From DATKJY01 sp964540105 (GTDB taxonomy: Bacteria > Zixibacteria > MSB-5A5 > GN15 > FEB-12): a stretch of DNA of 64,000 bases. Each line of letters begins with the position of its first letter. The stretch's first letter is position 1. Positions 9,011 through 17,876 of this stretch are shown here, one piece after another. The translations under genes were made by a program, and so were the position numbers. The notes under the pieces are model-generated. The model saw only the letters and a program-made list of their open reading frames with translations. It searched no databases and was not told the DNA's origin. Where the stretch lies: NCBI GenBank assembly GCA_964540105.1, contig CAZILL010000001.1, positions 310,001 to 374,000 of the forward strand, given 5' to 3'.

Positions 9011-10103
9011 ATTCATCGCTCAGAAAGAATTCTACCACATTCTGCGCGACGTTCGCTCGCTCATGATCATCTTCGTTATGCCGGTCATGATGACCTTCCT
9101 CTACGGTTATGCCATCAATATGGATATCGAACATATCCCCCTCTCGGTAATCGATCGCGATCAGAGCGCGGAATCGCGATCGCTGGTTGAACACTTCTAT
9201 CGCTCGACGTACTTCTACAAACCCGCGTACGAGCCGGACTATCACGACCCGGATCAACTCATGCGCGCCTCCCACTCGGCGGCCGTGATGACCATTCGCC
9301 CGGGATTCGGAGCGGCTTTGCAGACCAAGCAGATGTTCGAGATTGGTCTGACAATTGACGGTTCCGAAGTGTCACAGGCTGCGGCCGTGCAGAGTTACGC
9401 CAACGGTCTGCTCAATCAGTTCCTGATGAATCGTCTCCCTCCCGGCAGCGGCATCCCCGGCGTCAAGTTGGCCCCGCAAGTGCTCTATAATCTGGATTTG
9501 AAATCATCGCACTTCTTCGTCCCGGGAATCGTCGCGATCATCCTCCTGATGATCTCGGCGCTGCTGACCTCAATCACAATCGCGCGAGAAAAGGAGACCG
9601 GAACTTTGGAGCAGCTCCTCACCGCCCCGGTGACACCGCGTCAGATTCTGATCGGCAAACTACTGCCGTACATTGTGATCGCGTTTCTTGATGGGCTGCT
9701 TGTACTCCTGTTCGCCAAGGCGTTGTTTGCCGTTCCCTTTGTTGGGTCGCTCCCTTTGCTCCTGGCGTTTGAGCTGATCTATGTTGCGACCGCACTCTCG
9801 ATTGGAATCCTGATCTCATCCGCCGTCGATACCCAGCAGGTTGCCATGCAGATGGCTTTGCTGGTCACCATGCTTCCGACCATCATGCTCTCCGGTTTCA
9901 TCTTCGCCGTCAAGAATATGCCGATCCCCATGCAAGTCATCAGTCGCATCGTACCCGCCACGTATTTTCTCAAGATGATTCGCGGGATTATGCTGAAAGG
10001 TTCGGGGCTTTCGATCCTGGCCCCTCAGGCTGGATTCCTCCTCATCCTGATGGCGATATTCCTGATATTGGCTGTTAAGCGCTTCAACACGAGGATCGGC
10101 TGA
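8997..10103 (+). CDS. ABC-2 type exporter permease (YbhS-like)
   Basis: This 368-residue ABC-2 permease begins with the ABC-2 pattern of an amphipathic helix (AQKEFYHILRDVRSLM) and first membrane segment, followed by a roughly 140-residue periplasmic loop and five membrane helices from about residue 175. The IAREKETGTLEQLLTAP motif is the hallmark of the family. It is the first of two permeases and should form the membrane pore with the next gene product and the two ATPases. Its gene overlaps ATPase B and abuts the second permease with one base between. Confidence 0.92.
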   Translation: MRQIRFIAQKEFYHILRDVRSLMIIFVMPVMMTFLYGYAINMDIEHIPLSVIDRDQSAESRSLVEHFYRSTYFYKPAYEPDYHDPDQLMRASHSAAVMTIRPGFGAALQTKQMFEIGLTIDGSEVSQAAAVQSYANGLLNQFLMNRLPPGSGIPGVKLAPQVLYNLDLKSSHFFVPGIVAIILLMISALLTSITIAREKETGTLEQLLTAPVTPRQILIGKLLPYIVIAFLDGLLVLLFAKALFAVPFVGSLPLLLAFELIYVATALSIGILISSAVDTQQVAMQMALLVTMLPTIMLSGFIFAVKNMPIPMQVISRIVPATYFLKMIRGIMLKGSGLSILAPQAGFLLILMAIFLILAVKRFNTRIG

Positions 10104-10104
10104 C

Positions 10105-11217
10105 ATGTGGCGCGCGTATCTCGGTGTGGTCAAGAAGGAATTCATACAGGCGATTCGCAATAGGAACAACCTGCGCATGCTGCTGGTGATGCCCGTCGTT
10201 CAGCTGATCGTGCTTGGGTATGCGATCAACACTGATGTCAAGCATCTGGCGCTTGATGTCTACGATTCCGACCAGTCCGCGCTGTCCCGAAGGCTGGTGG
10301 CGTCGCTGAAGGCGGCCGACTATTTCGTTGTCTCCGATCAGCAGAGTGCCGGCGATCGATCGCCACTCTGGTTTCTCGAGGATCGCTTTCGATCGGGACG
10401 ATCAGAGATGGCCCTGATCATCCCACAGGATTTCTCGAAGCAGCTTACCGCCAATGAGCCGGTCAGTATCGGCTGGATATCGGACGGCACCGACGCCAAC
10501 GCGGCTCGAACCGGTATTGGGTACGCTTCACAGATCGTACGGAAGTTTTCAAACGCGATCACCGGGCTGAAACCGAATGTCGAAATCCGTTCGGACTTTC
10601 TCTATAATCCAGAGGCGGAGTCTGTCTATTTCATGGTCCCCGGTATTGTCGCTACACTCCTTACTATGCTCACCCTCATGATGACTTCCATGGCTATTGT
10701 GCGGGAGCGTGAACTGGGCACGCTTGAACAGGTCCTCGTCACGCCGATAAGCACAGTGACGTTTCTATTCGGGAAAATCACCGCCTTCACGGTGACTTCC
10801 ATGCTGATCATGGGCCTGGCGCTGAATGTTGGCGTCTGGTGGTTCAGGATTCCGTTTGTTGGATCGCTGCCGCTGCTGATTCTGCTTTCGCTCTTGTATC
10901 TCATGACGACCCTTGGGATCGGCATGTTCTTTTCCACCGTCACGTCGACCCAGCAGCAAGCGATGTTTATGGCCTGGTTCTTCTCCGTGTTCGCTATGCT
11001 CACGTCGGGTTACATGACCCCCATTGCCAATATGCCCGACTGGATGCAGAACGTCACGCTCGTTAACCCGATGCGCTACTACATCGAGATTGTTCGCGGA
11101 ATCATGCTCAAGGGAGCCGGCGTGAAAGACCTCTACGAGAACATTGTTGCGCTCGGGATCTTCGGACCGGTAATTTTCACGTTTTCGGTGTTACGCTTCC
11201 ACAAGCGGACAGCATAG
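10105..11217 (+). CDS. ABC-2 type exporter permease (YbhR-like)
   Basis: This 370-residue protein is the second ABC-2 permease of the operon, similar in plan to the preceding one: an N-terminal membrane helix, a large extracytoplasmic domain (about 45-175) and five further helices. It contains the motif VRERELGTLEQVLVTPIS, followed by the helix with GKITAF. Gene order matches YbhS-YbhR of E. coli. It is the last gene of the exporter operon by function; the next gene begins nine bases on and may be co-transcribed but is unrelated in role. Confidence 0.92.
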   Translation: MWRAYLGVVKKEFIQAIRNRNNLRMLLVMPVVQLIVLGYAINTDVKHLALDVYDSDQSALSRRLVASLKAADYFVVSDQQSAGDRSPLWFLEDRFRSGRSEMALIIPQDFSKQLTANEPVSIGWISDGTDANAARTGIGYASQIVRKFSNAITGLKPNVEIRSDFLYNPEAESVYFMVPGIVATLLTMLTLMMTSMAIVRERELGTLEQVLVTPISTVTFLFGKITAFTVTSMLIMGLALNVGVWWFRIPFVGSLPLLILLSLLYLMTTLGIGMFFSTVTSTQQQAMFMAWFFSVFAMLTSGYMTPIANMPDWMQNVTLVNPMRYYIEIVRGIMLKGAGVKDLYENIVALGIFGPVIFTFSVLRFHKRTA

Positions 11218-11226
11218 GAATTACGT

Positions 11227-12123
11227 ATGAGGATTCTTCTAAGCGGCGCATCCGGTCTCATCGGCTCCAACCTCGCTCCGTTTCTCGTCGAGCGTGGTCA
11301 TGATGTCGTGCGACTTGTGCGCGGATCGTCGGGCAGGAGTGACAACGCGATTTTCTGGGATCCCGTCCTACACTCACTCACACTCCCCCCCGGCGATCAC
11401 TTCGACGCCGTCATCAATCTAGCGGGTGAGAATCTTGGCGCGAAACGCTGGAGTCCGGAGCGTAAGAAAGAGCTCGTGGACAGCCGCATGGTCACGACGG
11501 CACTGCTCGCGGAAACGATCGCTGGACTGGAGAATCCTCCCGAGGTCTTCATCAATACTTCGGCGATCGGTTTCTACGGCGATCGAGGAGACGCCATGCT
11601 TACCGAAGATAACCACGCCGGAACCGGCTTTCTTGCCGATGTCTGTACCGAATGGGAAGAGGCGACCACGCCAGCGCAACGCGTCGGCATTCGTACGGTG
11701 AAAGCTCGACTGGGGATGGTTCTTGCGCGTGATGGAGGCGCTCTGCCCAAGATGGCGCGCCCATTTCGATTCGGCCTCGGTGGCAAGCTCGGCAGCGGGC
11801 GGCAATACATGAGCTGGATCGCCATGCCCGACCTTCTGGAGGCTGTTTTGCACTGTCTCTACAAGACAGAACTCTCCGGTCCGGTCAACTTCGTATCGCC
11901 GAATCCGGTTACCAATGCCGAATTCACCCGCGAGTTGGCGCGCTGCCTCAGGCGCCCCGCCCTGTTCAGTGTCCCAAGCTGGTCGCTTGCGGCGCTGGTT
12001 GGGCCAGAGATGGCCGCTGAACTTCTTCTGTCAAGCACAAGGGTTGAACCCGCAAAGCTGACCGCGTCGGGCTTTGATTTCTCTTGTCCGACTCTCGACG
12101 TGGCGCTCAAAGCCGTCTTGTAA
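11227..12123 (+). CDS. TIGR01777-family NAD(P)-dependent epimerase-like protein
   Basis: This 298-residue protein is an extended short-chain dehydrogenase/reductase of the TIGR01777 group (YfcH/SulA-like). The N-terminal dinucleotide-binding motif GASGLIGSNLA is at residues 7-17, and the family features NLAGENLGAKRW, NTSAIGFYGDRGD and SWIAMPDLLEAV are all present. The C-terminus carries a DUF1731-like segment. The substrate of this group is not established. It follows the exporter operon by nine bases and may ride on the same transcript. Confidence 0.9.
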   Translation: MRILLSGASGLIGSNLAPFLVERGHDVVRLVRGSSGRSDNAIFWDPVLHSLTLPPGDHFDAVINLAGENLGAKRWSPERKKELVDSRMVTTALLAETIAGLENPPEVFINTSAIGFYGDRGDAMLTEDNHAGTGFLADVCTEWEEATTPAQRVGIRTVKARLGMVLARDGGALPKMARPFRFGLGGKLGSGRQYMSWIAMPDLLEAVLHCLYKTELSGPVNFVSPNPVTNAEFTRELARCLRRPALFSVPSWSLAALVGPEMAAELLLSSTRVEPAKLTASGFDFSCPTLDVALKAVL

Positions 12124-12236
12124 TCGAGAGAGGTGCGACTTGGTGCACCGCGACGGCGATATCAATTCCGTTGCCTCGTGCGTTCAAATCCCTATATTCC
12201 CGAGGAAATTTGCGTCGTCGAGAAGAGAAAGAGATC

Positions 12237-13754
12237 ATGGTAGCTGAAGCTTTCAGAAAACGAACTCTGTTTAGGCACCCGCTGGCGGCTTTGGGGGGTG
12301 CGCTCACTCTCGCCGGCGGCTTCCTGTTTTTCATCCTGCTGCTTATCGACCTTACAACAGGCAGCGACAATCCGTATCGCTCGCTGGTCACCTTCGTTAT
12401 CGCGCCGGCGATCACGCTCATCGGGGTGATCCTGTTCCTCACTTCAATCGCGATTCAGGTTCGCGCCGCCCGCAAGAAGGGTGAGAAGGTCAAATTCAAC
12501 TTCTCAGTCGATCCGAGCGACCCCAGCTATGTTCGCAACCTCTGGCTCTTTCTTGGCTCTTCGGCTGTGCTGATTTCACTGGTGGCCTATAGCGGCTATC
12601 GCGCCTATGAGGCCACTGACTCCGTGGCCTTCTGCGGTGAGACCTGCCACACCGTCATGGAACCCCAGTCGGTTACGTACAAGAACTCGCCCCACGCCCG
12701 CGTTCCGTGTGTAGAATGCCATATCGGGCCGGGGGCGTCGTTCTATGTAAAGGCGAAATTCGACGGCATCCGCCAGCTCTTTGCCACCGCCCTGAACAGC
12801 TATTCTCGTCCGACCGAAACGCCAGTTCACAACCTCCGCCCCGCGCAGGAGACCTGCGAGGGGTGCCACTGGCCGCGCCAGTTCTACGGAGAGAAGTTGG
12901 TCGAGCGGACATATTACAAGACCGACTCCGCCAACTCCCCCTGGACGGTCAATCTGCTCGTGAAAATCGGCGGCGGAAATCCGCGCACGGGCAAGCTCGA
13001 AGGAATTCACTGGCACATGCTCTCGGCTAACAAAGTCGAATACATCTCGACCGATCCCAAGCGTCAGAACATCCCGTGGATTCGCCTTACAAAAGAGAAC
13101 GGCGAGGTTTCAGTCTATACTGACCCCAGTGTCCCTCCGCTCGATCTAACTGATCCAAAGAACGAGATTCGCCGCTTTGACTGCATGGATTGCCACAATC
13201 GTCCGAGCCACAAATTCTTCGCGCCAGCCACCGCTCTGAATCTGGCGCTCTCGACGCGCGGTATCTCGCCCGCGCTGCCGTCAGTGCGGCAGATCGGTCT
13301 GGAATTACTGAACGCAAAGTATGAGACCCGCGAACAGGCGCAGGAGGCGATTGGAAAGGGACTGACCGAATACTATCAGACCAACTTCCCGTCGGTTCTG
13401 TCCAGTAATGCCAATGACATCACGCAGGCGACGGCGACTTTGCAGCGGATCTATGCCGAGAATTTCTTTCCCGAAATGAAGACCGACTACCGCGCCCGCG
13501 AGAACAACTTGAGCCATTTTGTCAATGATGGCTGTTTCCGATGTCATGATCGGGTCAAACAGAATGAGAAGGGGGAGCAGATCTCGACTGCCTGCACGAC
13601 CTGTCATTTGATCGTGGCGCAGGGGGCATCGGAAAAGGTTTCAGAGCTGACCTCCAACATTGCCGGTCTTGAGTTTCATCATCCGGAAGAGATCGACGAT
13701 GCCTGGAAAGAGACCAAGTGTACCGAGTGCCACACCCCCGAATCGGGTTATTGA
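12237..13754 (+). CDS. NapC/NirT-type membrane heptaheme cytochrome c (ImcH-like)
   Basis: This 505-residue protein has three predicted membrane helices in its first 130 residues and then a periplasmic c-type heme domain. Heme motifs in order are CGETCH (CX3CH), CVECH, CEGCH, CMDCH, CFRCH, CTTCH and CTECH: six canonical plus one CX3CH. The first is followed by VM, as at the quinol-side heme of NapC/NirT proteins. Size, membrane plan and seven hemes match Geobacter ImcH, an inner-membrane quinol oxidase used for high-potential extracellular acceptors; that function here is inference. The ATG at 12237 follows GAGAAGAGAAAGAG and precedes a plausible membrane start; the open frame upstream (from 12084) overlaps the epimerase gene and lacks such features. 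Confidence 0.88.
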   Translation: MVAEAFRKRTLFRHPLAALGGALTLAGGFLFFILLLIDLTTGSDNPYRSLVTFVIAPAITLIGVILFLTSIAIQVRAARKKGEKVKFNFSVDPSDPSYVRNLWLFLGSSAVLISLVAYSGYRAYEATDSVAFCGETCHTVMEPQSVTYKNSPHARVPCVECHIGPGASFYVKAKFDGIRQLFATALNSYSRPTETPVHNLRPAQETCEGCHWPRQFYGEKLVERTYYKTDSANSPWTVNLLVKIGGGNPRTGKLEGIHWHMLSANKVEYISTDPKRQNIPWIRLTKENGEVSVYTDPSVPPLDLTDPKNEIRRFDCMDCHNRPSHKFFAPATALNLALSTRGISPALPSVRQIGLELLNAKYETREQAQEAIGKGLTEYYQTNFPSVLSSNANDITQATATLQRIYAENFFPEMKTDYRARENNLSHFVNDGCFRCHDRVKQNEKGEQISTACTTCHLIVAQGASEKVSELTSNIAGLEFHHPEEIDDAWKETKCTECHTPESGY

Positions 13755-13958
13755 GGCACGGTGGCCATAGCTCTCCGTCCTGTCTCGAATGCGTGATGTG
13801 CGAGATGACACTGTAGCCCGACTCACACATTTCGCAGTCGCCGCAGATCCTTTTCTTGTTGACAAAGGACACCGCGATAGCGTAGTATTCTTTTCAAACA
13901 ACGCCCGTTGAAAATCATCTCGTAACGCCCACATGTTGGGTCACACTTGGGAGGGTGT

Positions 13959-15884
13959 ATGTCACCACTATTTCGACTCTTGCTGATTGTCGCTGTCATT
14001 GGCATGGCTGTCATGGTGTCGCCGAGCGCACTGGGCTCCGACTGGGGTAAAGTGTCGGACGAGGAATGGCAGACGGGACGACCGATCGATTTCCCAGATG
14101 CCAATGCTGTCGTCCTCTTCAGCCGCTGCAGCCTTTTGGTGTCAATCACGGGGATCACCATGGATTGCCATGTTCGCATGAAAGTCTTCAACAAGACTGG
14201 TGCGACCGACATCGGCGATGTCGAGATTCCATACTATGACGGCGACAAGTTCAAAGTTCTCAAGGCGCAGACGATCACCCCGGACGGCAAGACGCTCAAG
14301 GTTGAAGGGCGCGACATGTTCGAGAAGAAAGCGGGTCATATCAAAGTTAAGTCGTTCTCATTTCCGGCTCTCGATAGCGGCTGTGTGGCGGAATATCGCT
14401 ACAGCTGCTACCACAAACGCTATGCGCTGCTGGACCCGTGGTATTTCCAGGGGGCCATCTACGCCCTCCAATCGCAGTTTACGCTGATCCTGGCTCCTGG
14501 CTTCACCTACAGTTCGATCTTCTCCAAACCGAACGGCGGTTCGAGTGAAGCGGTTGAAGGAACACTGTCTAACATGGATGACCCCAGGCGTCCCCTCAAG
14601 ACCTTCACCTGGACTCAGCGAAACCTGCCACCGATTACGAGTGAGCCGTACATGGGGGCCAGGGAGGACTACTGCTCGTCACTTCATTACCAGCTGGTCT
14701 CGTACAGCGACGCCGGCTATCATACATCGTTCGCAAAGGACTGGCTGGCGCTGGGGGAGTATCTGCAGGATTTTGTGGACGATTACGCCTCCGGAGGTGC
14801 AATCGACAAACTGCTTGCGCGGTTGGTGACACCAGACTCCACGAACGGAGAAAAGATTCGCAGGATCTATGACTGGGTTTCGGATTCCATCCAGACCAAA
14901 GATGACCCGAACAACGAGTGGTTCACCAACGAATCGATCGGTCAGCTGCTCAAGAACGGCTTTGGAACCGGCGCAGAGAAGAACATGCTGCTGGTGAAGA
15001 TGGCCGGCAAGGCCGGTATGACAGCTCGACCGGTTTTCATCTCCACTCGTGGACATCGGCAGATCGATTCGAGATTGAGTCAACTGGAACAGTTCAATTA
15101 CATGCTGTCCTATGTTGAGATTGATTCAGCCTCCGCCATGATTTTGGACGGAGGTGCGAAGTATTGTCCCTATAGCATGTTGCCGGCTGAATGTCTGGTA
15201 GACGCCGGATTCCTCATTGATGGCAAGAAATCGCGCCTCATTCGCATCGGACGAGCCGATCCGAGAACCTATCGCCTTGACGCGACCGACATGGTCATCG
15301 ATAGCGTCGGAGGGGCGTCCTGTACCACGACCAGCACATTCACCGGATATTTTGGTCCACAGTATGGGGAGTACAGCGATCGGAGCACACCGGATGAGTT
15401 CCTGCGCGAATATTTCCTGGACAAAGTCGACGAGCAGGCAATCATCGACTCTCAGCATCTCGCCACCGATAGCCTGAATCGGTTCATCGTATATGCCGCT
15501 TACAAGATGGATGGATATGCGCGCCGGCTGGACAGTAACTTGGTCGTCAAGCCTCCCTATTTCCACTTGACCAGGAATCCCTTCAAGAGAGAGCGCCGCA
15601 GCTTCCCCGTCGATTTCAATTTTCCCTTTACCTACCACAGTGTCGTCCGTATTTCCACAACGGGAAAGCTGACAACAGCCAGCCTCCCTCACGACACCGC
15701 TTTTTCCATAGAAGGCGCGTCGTTTGTTCGGAGCAGCCAGATGCTCGACGAGGTGGCAGTCGTCAGCAGCAAGTTGACCATTAGCGTTCCGGTTTTCGAG
15801 CCGACCAGGTATTCCGAATTGCGTAAACTTTTCGAACAGATAGTGCAGTCCGAGAGCGATGAAGCCATTCTTACCTGCGAGTAG
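13959..15884 (+). CDS. DUF3857/transglutaminase-like secreted protein, catalytic residues lost
   Basis: This 641-residue protein has a signal peptide (LLIVAVIGMAVMVSPSALG), an N-terminal DUF3857 beta domain (about 40-260) and a transglutaminase-like core (about 290-420). Where active relatives have a GDC motif it reads GFGTGAEKN, and where the catalytic His lies in FNH it reads FNY, so Cys and His are both missing and the domain is probably non-catalytic, perhaps peptide- or glycan-binding. The ATG at 13959 follows GGGAGGG; an upstream TTG at 13947 is less likely. The next gene starts 26 bases before this stop and encodes an apparently active relative, so the two are coupled. Confidence 0.82.
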   Translation: MSPLFRLLLIVAVIGMAVMVSPSALGSDWGKVSDEEWQTGRPIDFPDANAVVLFSRCSLLVSITGITMDCHVRMKVFNKTGATDIGDVEIPYYDGDKFKVLKAQTITPDGKTLKVEGRDMFEKKAGHIKVKSFSFPALDSGCVAEYRYSCYHKRYALLDPWYFQGAIYALQSQFTLILAPGFTYSSIFSKPNGGSSEAVEGTLSNMDDPRRPLKTFTWTQRNLPPITSEPYMGAREDYCSSLHYQLVSYSDAGYHTSFAKDWLALGEYLQDFVDDYASGGAIDKLLARLVTPDSTNGEKIRRIYDWVSDSIQTKDDPNNEWFTNESIGQLLKNGFGTGAEKNMLLVKMAGKAGMTARPVFISTRGHRQIDSRLSQLEQFNYMLSYVEIDSASAMILDGGAKYCPYSMLPAECLVDAGFLIDGKKSRLIRIGRADPRTYRLDATDMVIDSVGGASCTTTSTFTGYFGPQYGEYSDRSTPDEFLREYFLDKVDEQAIIDSQHLATDSLNRFIVYAAYKMDGYARRLDSNLVVKPPYFHLTRNPFKRERRSFPVDFNFPFTYHSVVRISTTGKLTTASLPHDTAFSIEGASFVRSSQMLDEVAVVSSKLTISVPVFEPTRYSELRKLFEQIVQSESDEAILTCE

Positions 15885-17760
15885 ATGGCGCCTGTGCCCG
15901 TTCCTGTGCAGCCTCCTCCTGGCCTCTTGGTTCTCGCAGGCTGGCAATGCTGCTACAGCCGCAGTCGACGTCGCTCGCTTCGATTCGCTGTCACATCGCT
16001 GCTACGTAGAGGACAACGAGGCGGTGCTGCATGTCTTCAATCGAGTCACGGTTCTCTCAGCGGCCGGAGAGGAATACGGCCGAGTCTGGGTTAGCGAGTC
16101 AAAATTCTCCAAACTGAAGTCAGTGGAGGTGCGTCTGATCGACGCCACCGGCAGGGTGATGCTCAAGCGGAAGAAGGGAGACCTGACCAAACAGTGTGGT
16201 TTCGGCGATCACGGCGTGCTCTATTCGGACTATTGCTGGTACACTGCCGACCTCAGTGCTCCGGCCTATCCGTACAGCGTGGAGTGCGAGTATGAACAGG
16301 AATTGCGGTCTCTGTTCTTTGTGAACGGGGTCTCGCTTCAGCGCGGGATTCCGATCCGTACGGCAGTAGTCGAGCTCAGCTTTTCATCTGATTACCCGAT
16401 CGCCTATAAAGAATACGGATTCGATCGTGCACCGGTTGAACTGACGGAAAAGAAGCGTCGGACCCTGACCTGGACCCTGACCGACATTCCAGCCGGGGAG
16501 TCTTATTCGTACATACCGCCCGAGCATGTTGGCGGGATGCGACTGGAACTCGTGGCTGAACGGTTTGATCTGGATGGACATACGTTCCACCAGAGATCGT
16601 GGAAGAATGTGGGGTTATGGGCAAAGGAGCTCTTTGACTCTCGCTATAATGTAGGGTCGAAGCCGACAACCTCGCCCTCCCCGGACGAGGCGTTGAAGGC
16701 CGCGAAGCGAATCTACATGGACCTGATCCGTGCCGTCAGGTATGTGGCTGTGCAGATTGGAATCAGCGGCTGGCAGCCAAGCCTTGCGTCCGAAACTGAG
16801 GCAAAGAAGTACGGCGACTGCAAGGGGATGGCCGTCCTGCTGGTTTCACAACTTCGTTCGGCGGGGATTGAAGCGTATCCGTGCCTCATTCTCACCAAAG
16901 GCGAAGGCGCCCTTGATACCAGCTTTGTCAATCTCGGATTCAACCATGTGATCGCCATGGCGCTGATTGGTCGGGACACACTCTGGATGGATCCCACCTG
17001 TGACGTTTGTCCTCCGGGAGATCTGCCCTCGAGTGACGAAGATAACACTGTACTGATCATTACCGACCGCGGTGGAGTGCTGGTGAGAACTCCACGGCCA
17101 GTACCAAACGACAATCAGATCGTTAGAACTACTGCTTTGGAGGTCGATGACACCGGCTTTGTCTCGATTGTCTCCAAGGTGTCGGTGACGGGCAACTATG
17201 CTCATAATATTCGGGCGAGCCTGCGGGAGTTGGCCAACGATGAAGCCGACGAGTATATGCATACCTGGCTTCTCGGAGACAATCGCATGTTCAACCTCTC
17301 CCACTATACGACATCCAATCTCACCGATATCACCGTGCCACTTATCGTTGAAGCGCGGCTGAACAGTGTTCGACCGACAGACAGAATCGGACAGACTCAC
17401 TATGTGCGTCCGATTCTGTTTTCGAGTCGAGACATATACGGCGACGCCAAGACGTCGGGACGATCGATACCGATTTCCCTGGGCTCCCCGCGATCAATAA
17501 TTGACTCGGTCTTCATCCACGGCACGTCCCGGTTTCACATTGATTCGATAGTTACACCAGTGAACGACTCAGCGATATGCCAGGGGGCCAGCGCGTCGAT
17601 CAGTTTCACGCGCGACAGTACGGGCGCGACAGCCTGCTATGTCCAGGAGTTTCGCGGAGGTTCGGTGCCCACGGACCGCTTCGATGAGTTCACTCAATTC
17701 CTGGCTTTGCGTCGGAAGATTCTGGATACACCGGTGAAACTCCGGTCGGTTGCACGCTGA
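15859..17760 (+). CDS. DUF3857/transglutaminase-like secreted protein, catalytic triad present
   Basis: This 633-residue protein has a signal peptide ending near GNA (residue 31), a DUF3857 N-terminal domain and a transglutaminase core. The candidate triad is visible: Cys in YGDCKGMA (about residue 321), His in FNHVIAMAL (about 362) and Asp in WMDPTCD (about 377). Such proteins occur in FCB-group bacteria and are thought to act on proteins or peptides in the periplasm; no substrate is established. It overlaps the preceding inactive paralogue in a different frame, which implies coupled translation and perhaps an active/inactive pair. Confidence 0.85.
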   Translation: MKPFLPASRWRLCPFLCSLLLASWFSQAGNAATAAVDVARFDSLSHRCYVEDNEAVLHVFNRVTVLSAAGEEYGRVWVSESKFSKLKSVEVRLIDATGRVMLKRKKGDLTKQCGFGDHGVLYSDYCWYTADLSAPAYPYSVECEYEQELRSLFFVNGVSLQRGIPIRTAVVELSFSSDYPIAYKEYGFDRAPVELTEKKRRTLTWTLTDIPAGESYSYIPPEHVGGMRLELVAERFDLDGHTFHQRSWKNVGLWAKELFDSRYNVGSKPTTSPSPDEALKAAKRIYMDLIRAVRYVAVQIGISGWQPSLASETEAKKYGDCKGMAVLLVSQLRSAGIEAYPCLILTKGEGALDTSFVNLGFNHVIAMALIGRDTLWMDPTCDVCPPGDLPSSDEDNTVLIITDRGGVLVRTPRPVPNDNQIVRTTALEVDDTGFVSIVSKVSVTGNYAHNIRASLRELANDEADEYMHTWLLGDNRMFNLSHYTTSNLTDITVPLIVEARLNSVRPTDRIGQTHYVRPILFSSRDIYGDAKTSGRSIPISLGSPRSIIDSVFIHGTSRFHIDSIVTPVNDSAICQGASASISFTRDSTGATACYVQEFRGGSVPTDRFDEFTQFLALRRKILDTPVKLRSVAR

Positions 17761-17876
17761 TCGCGGGCCTGGTGCGGGTACCTTTGCGTGAGGATTCAGA
17801 TGTTGCCTTTGCTTCCCGGACTCTTCTCGGTTCTTCAAACTGAGTATGACCTCAGAAACGGGAGAGGGTAGTCGGA

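Noticed and set aside
12084..12236. Upstream extension of the ImcH-like gene
   Set aside because: It overlaps the epimerase gene and adds residues with no membrane or signal character; ATG 12237 has a better ribosome site.
13641..13934. Minus-strand open frames between the ImcH-like gene and the first transglutaminase-like gene
   Set aside because: Low-complexity composition, no ribosome site and no recognisable domain.
15126..15947. Minus-strand 273-residue open frame
   Set aside because: It runs antisense across the end of the first transglutaminase-like gene, whose membership of DUF3857 is well supported.
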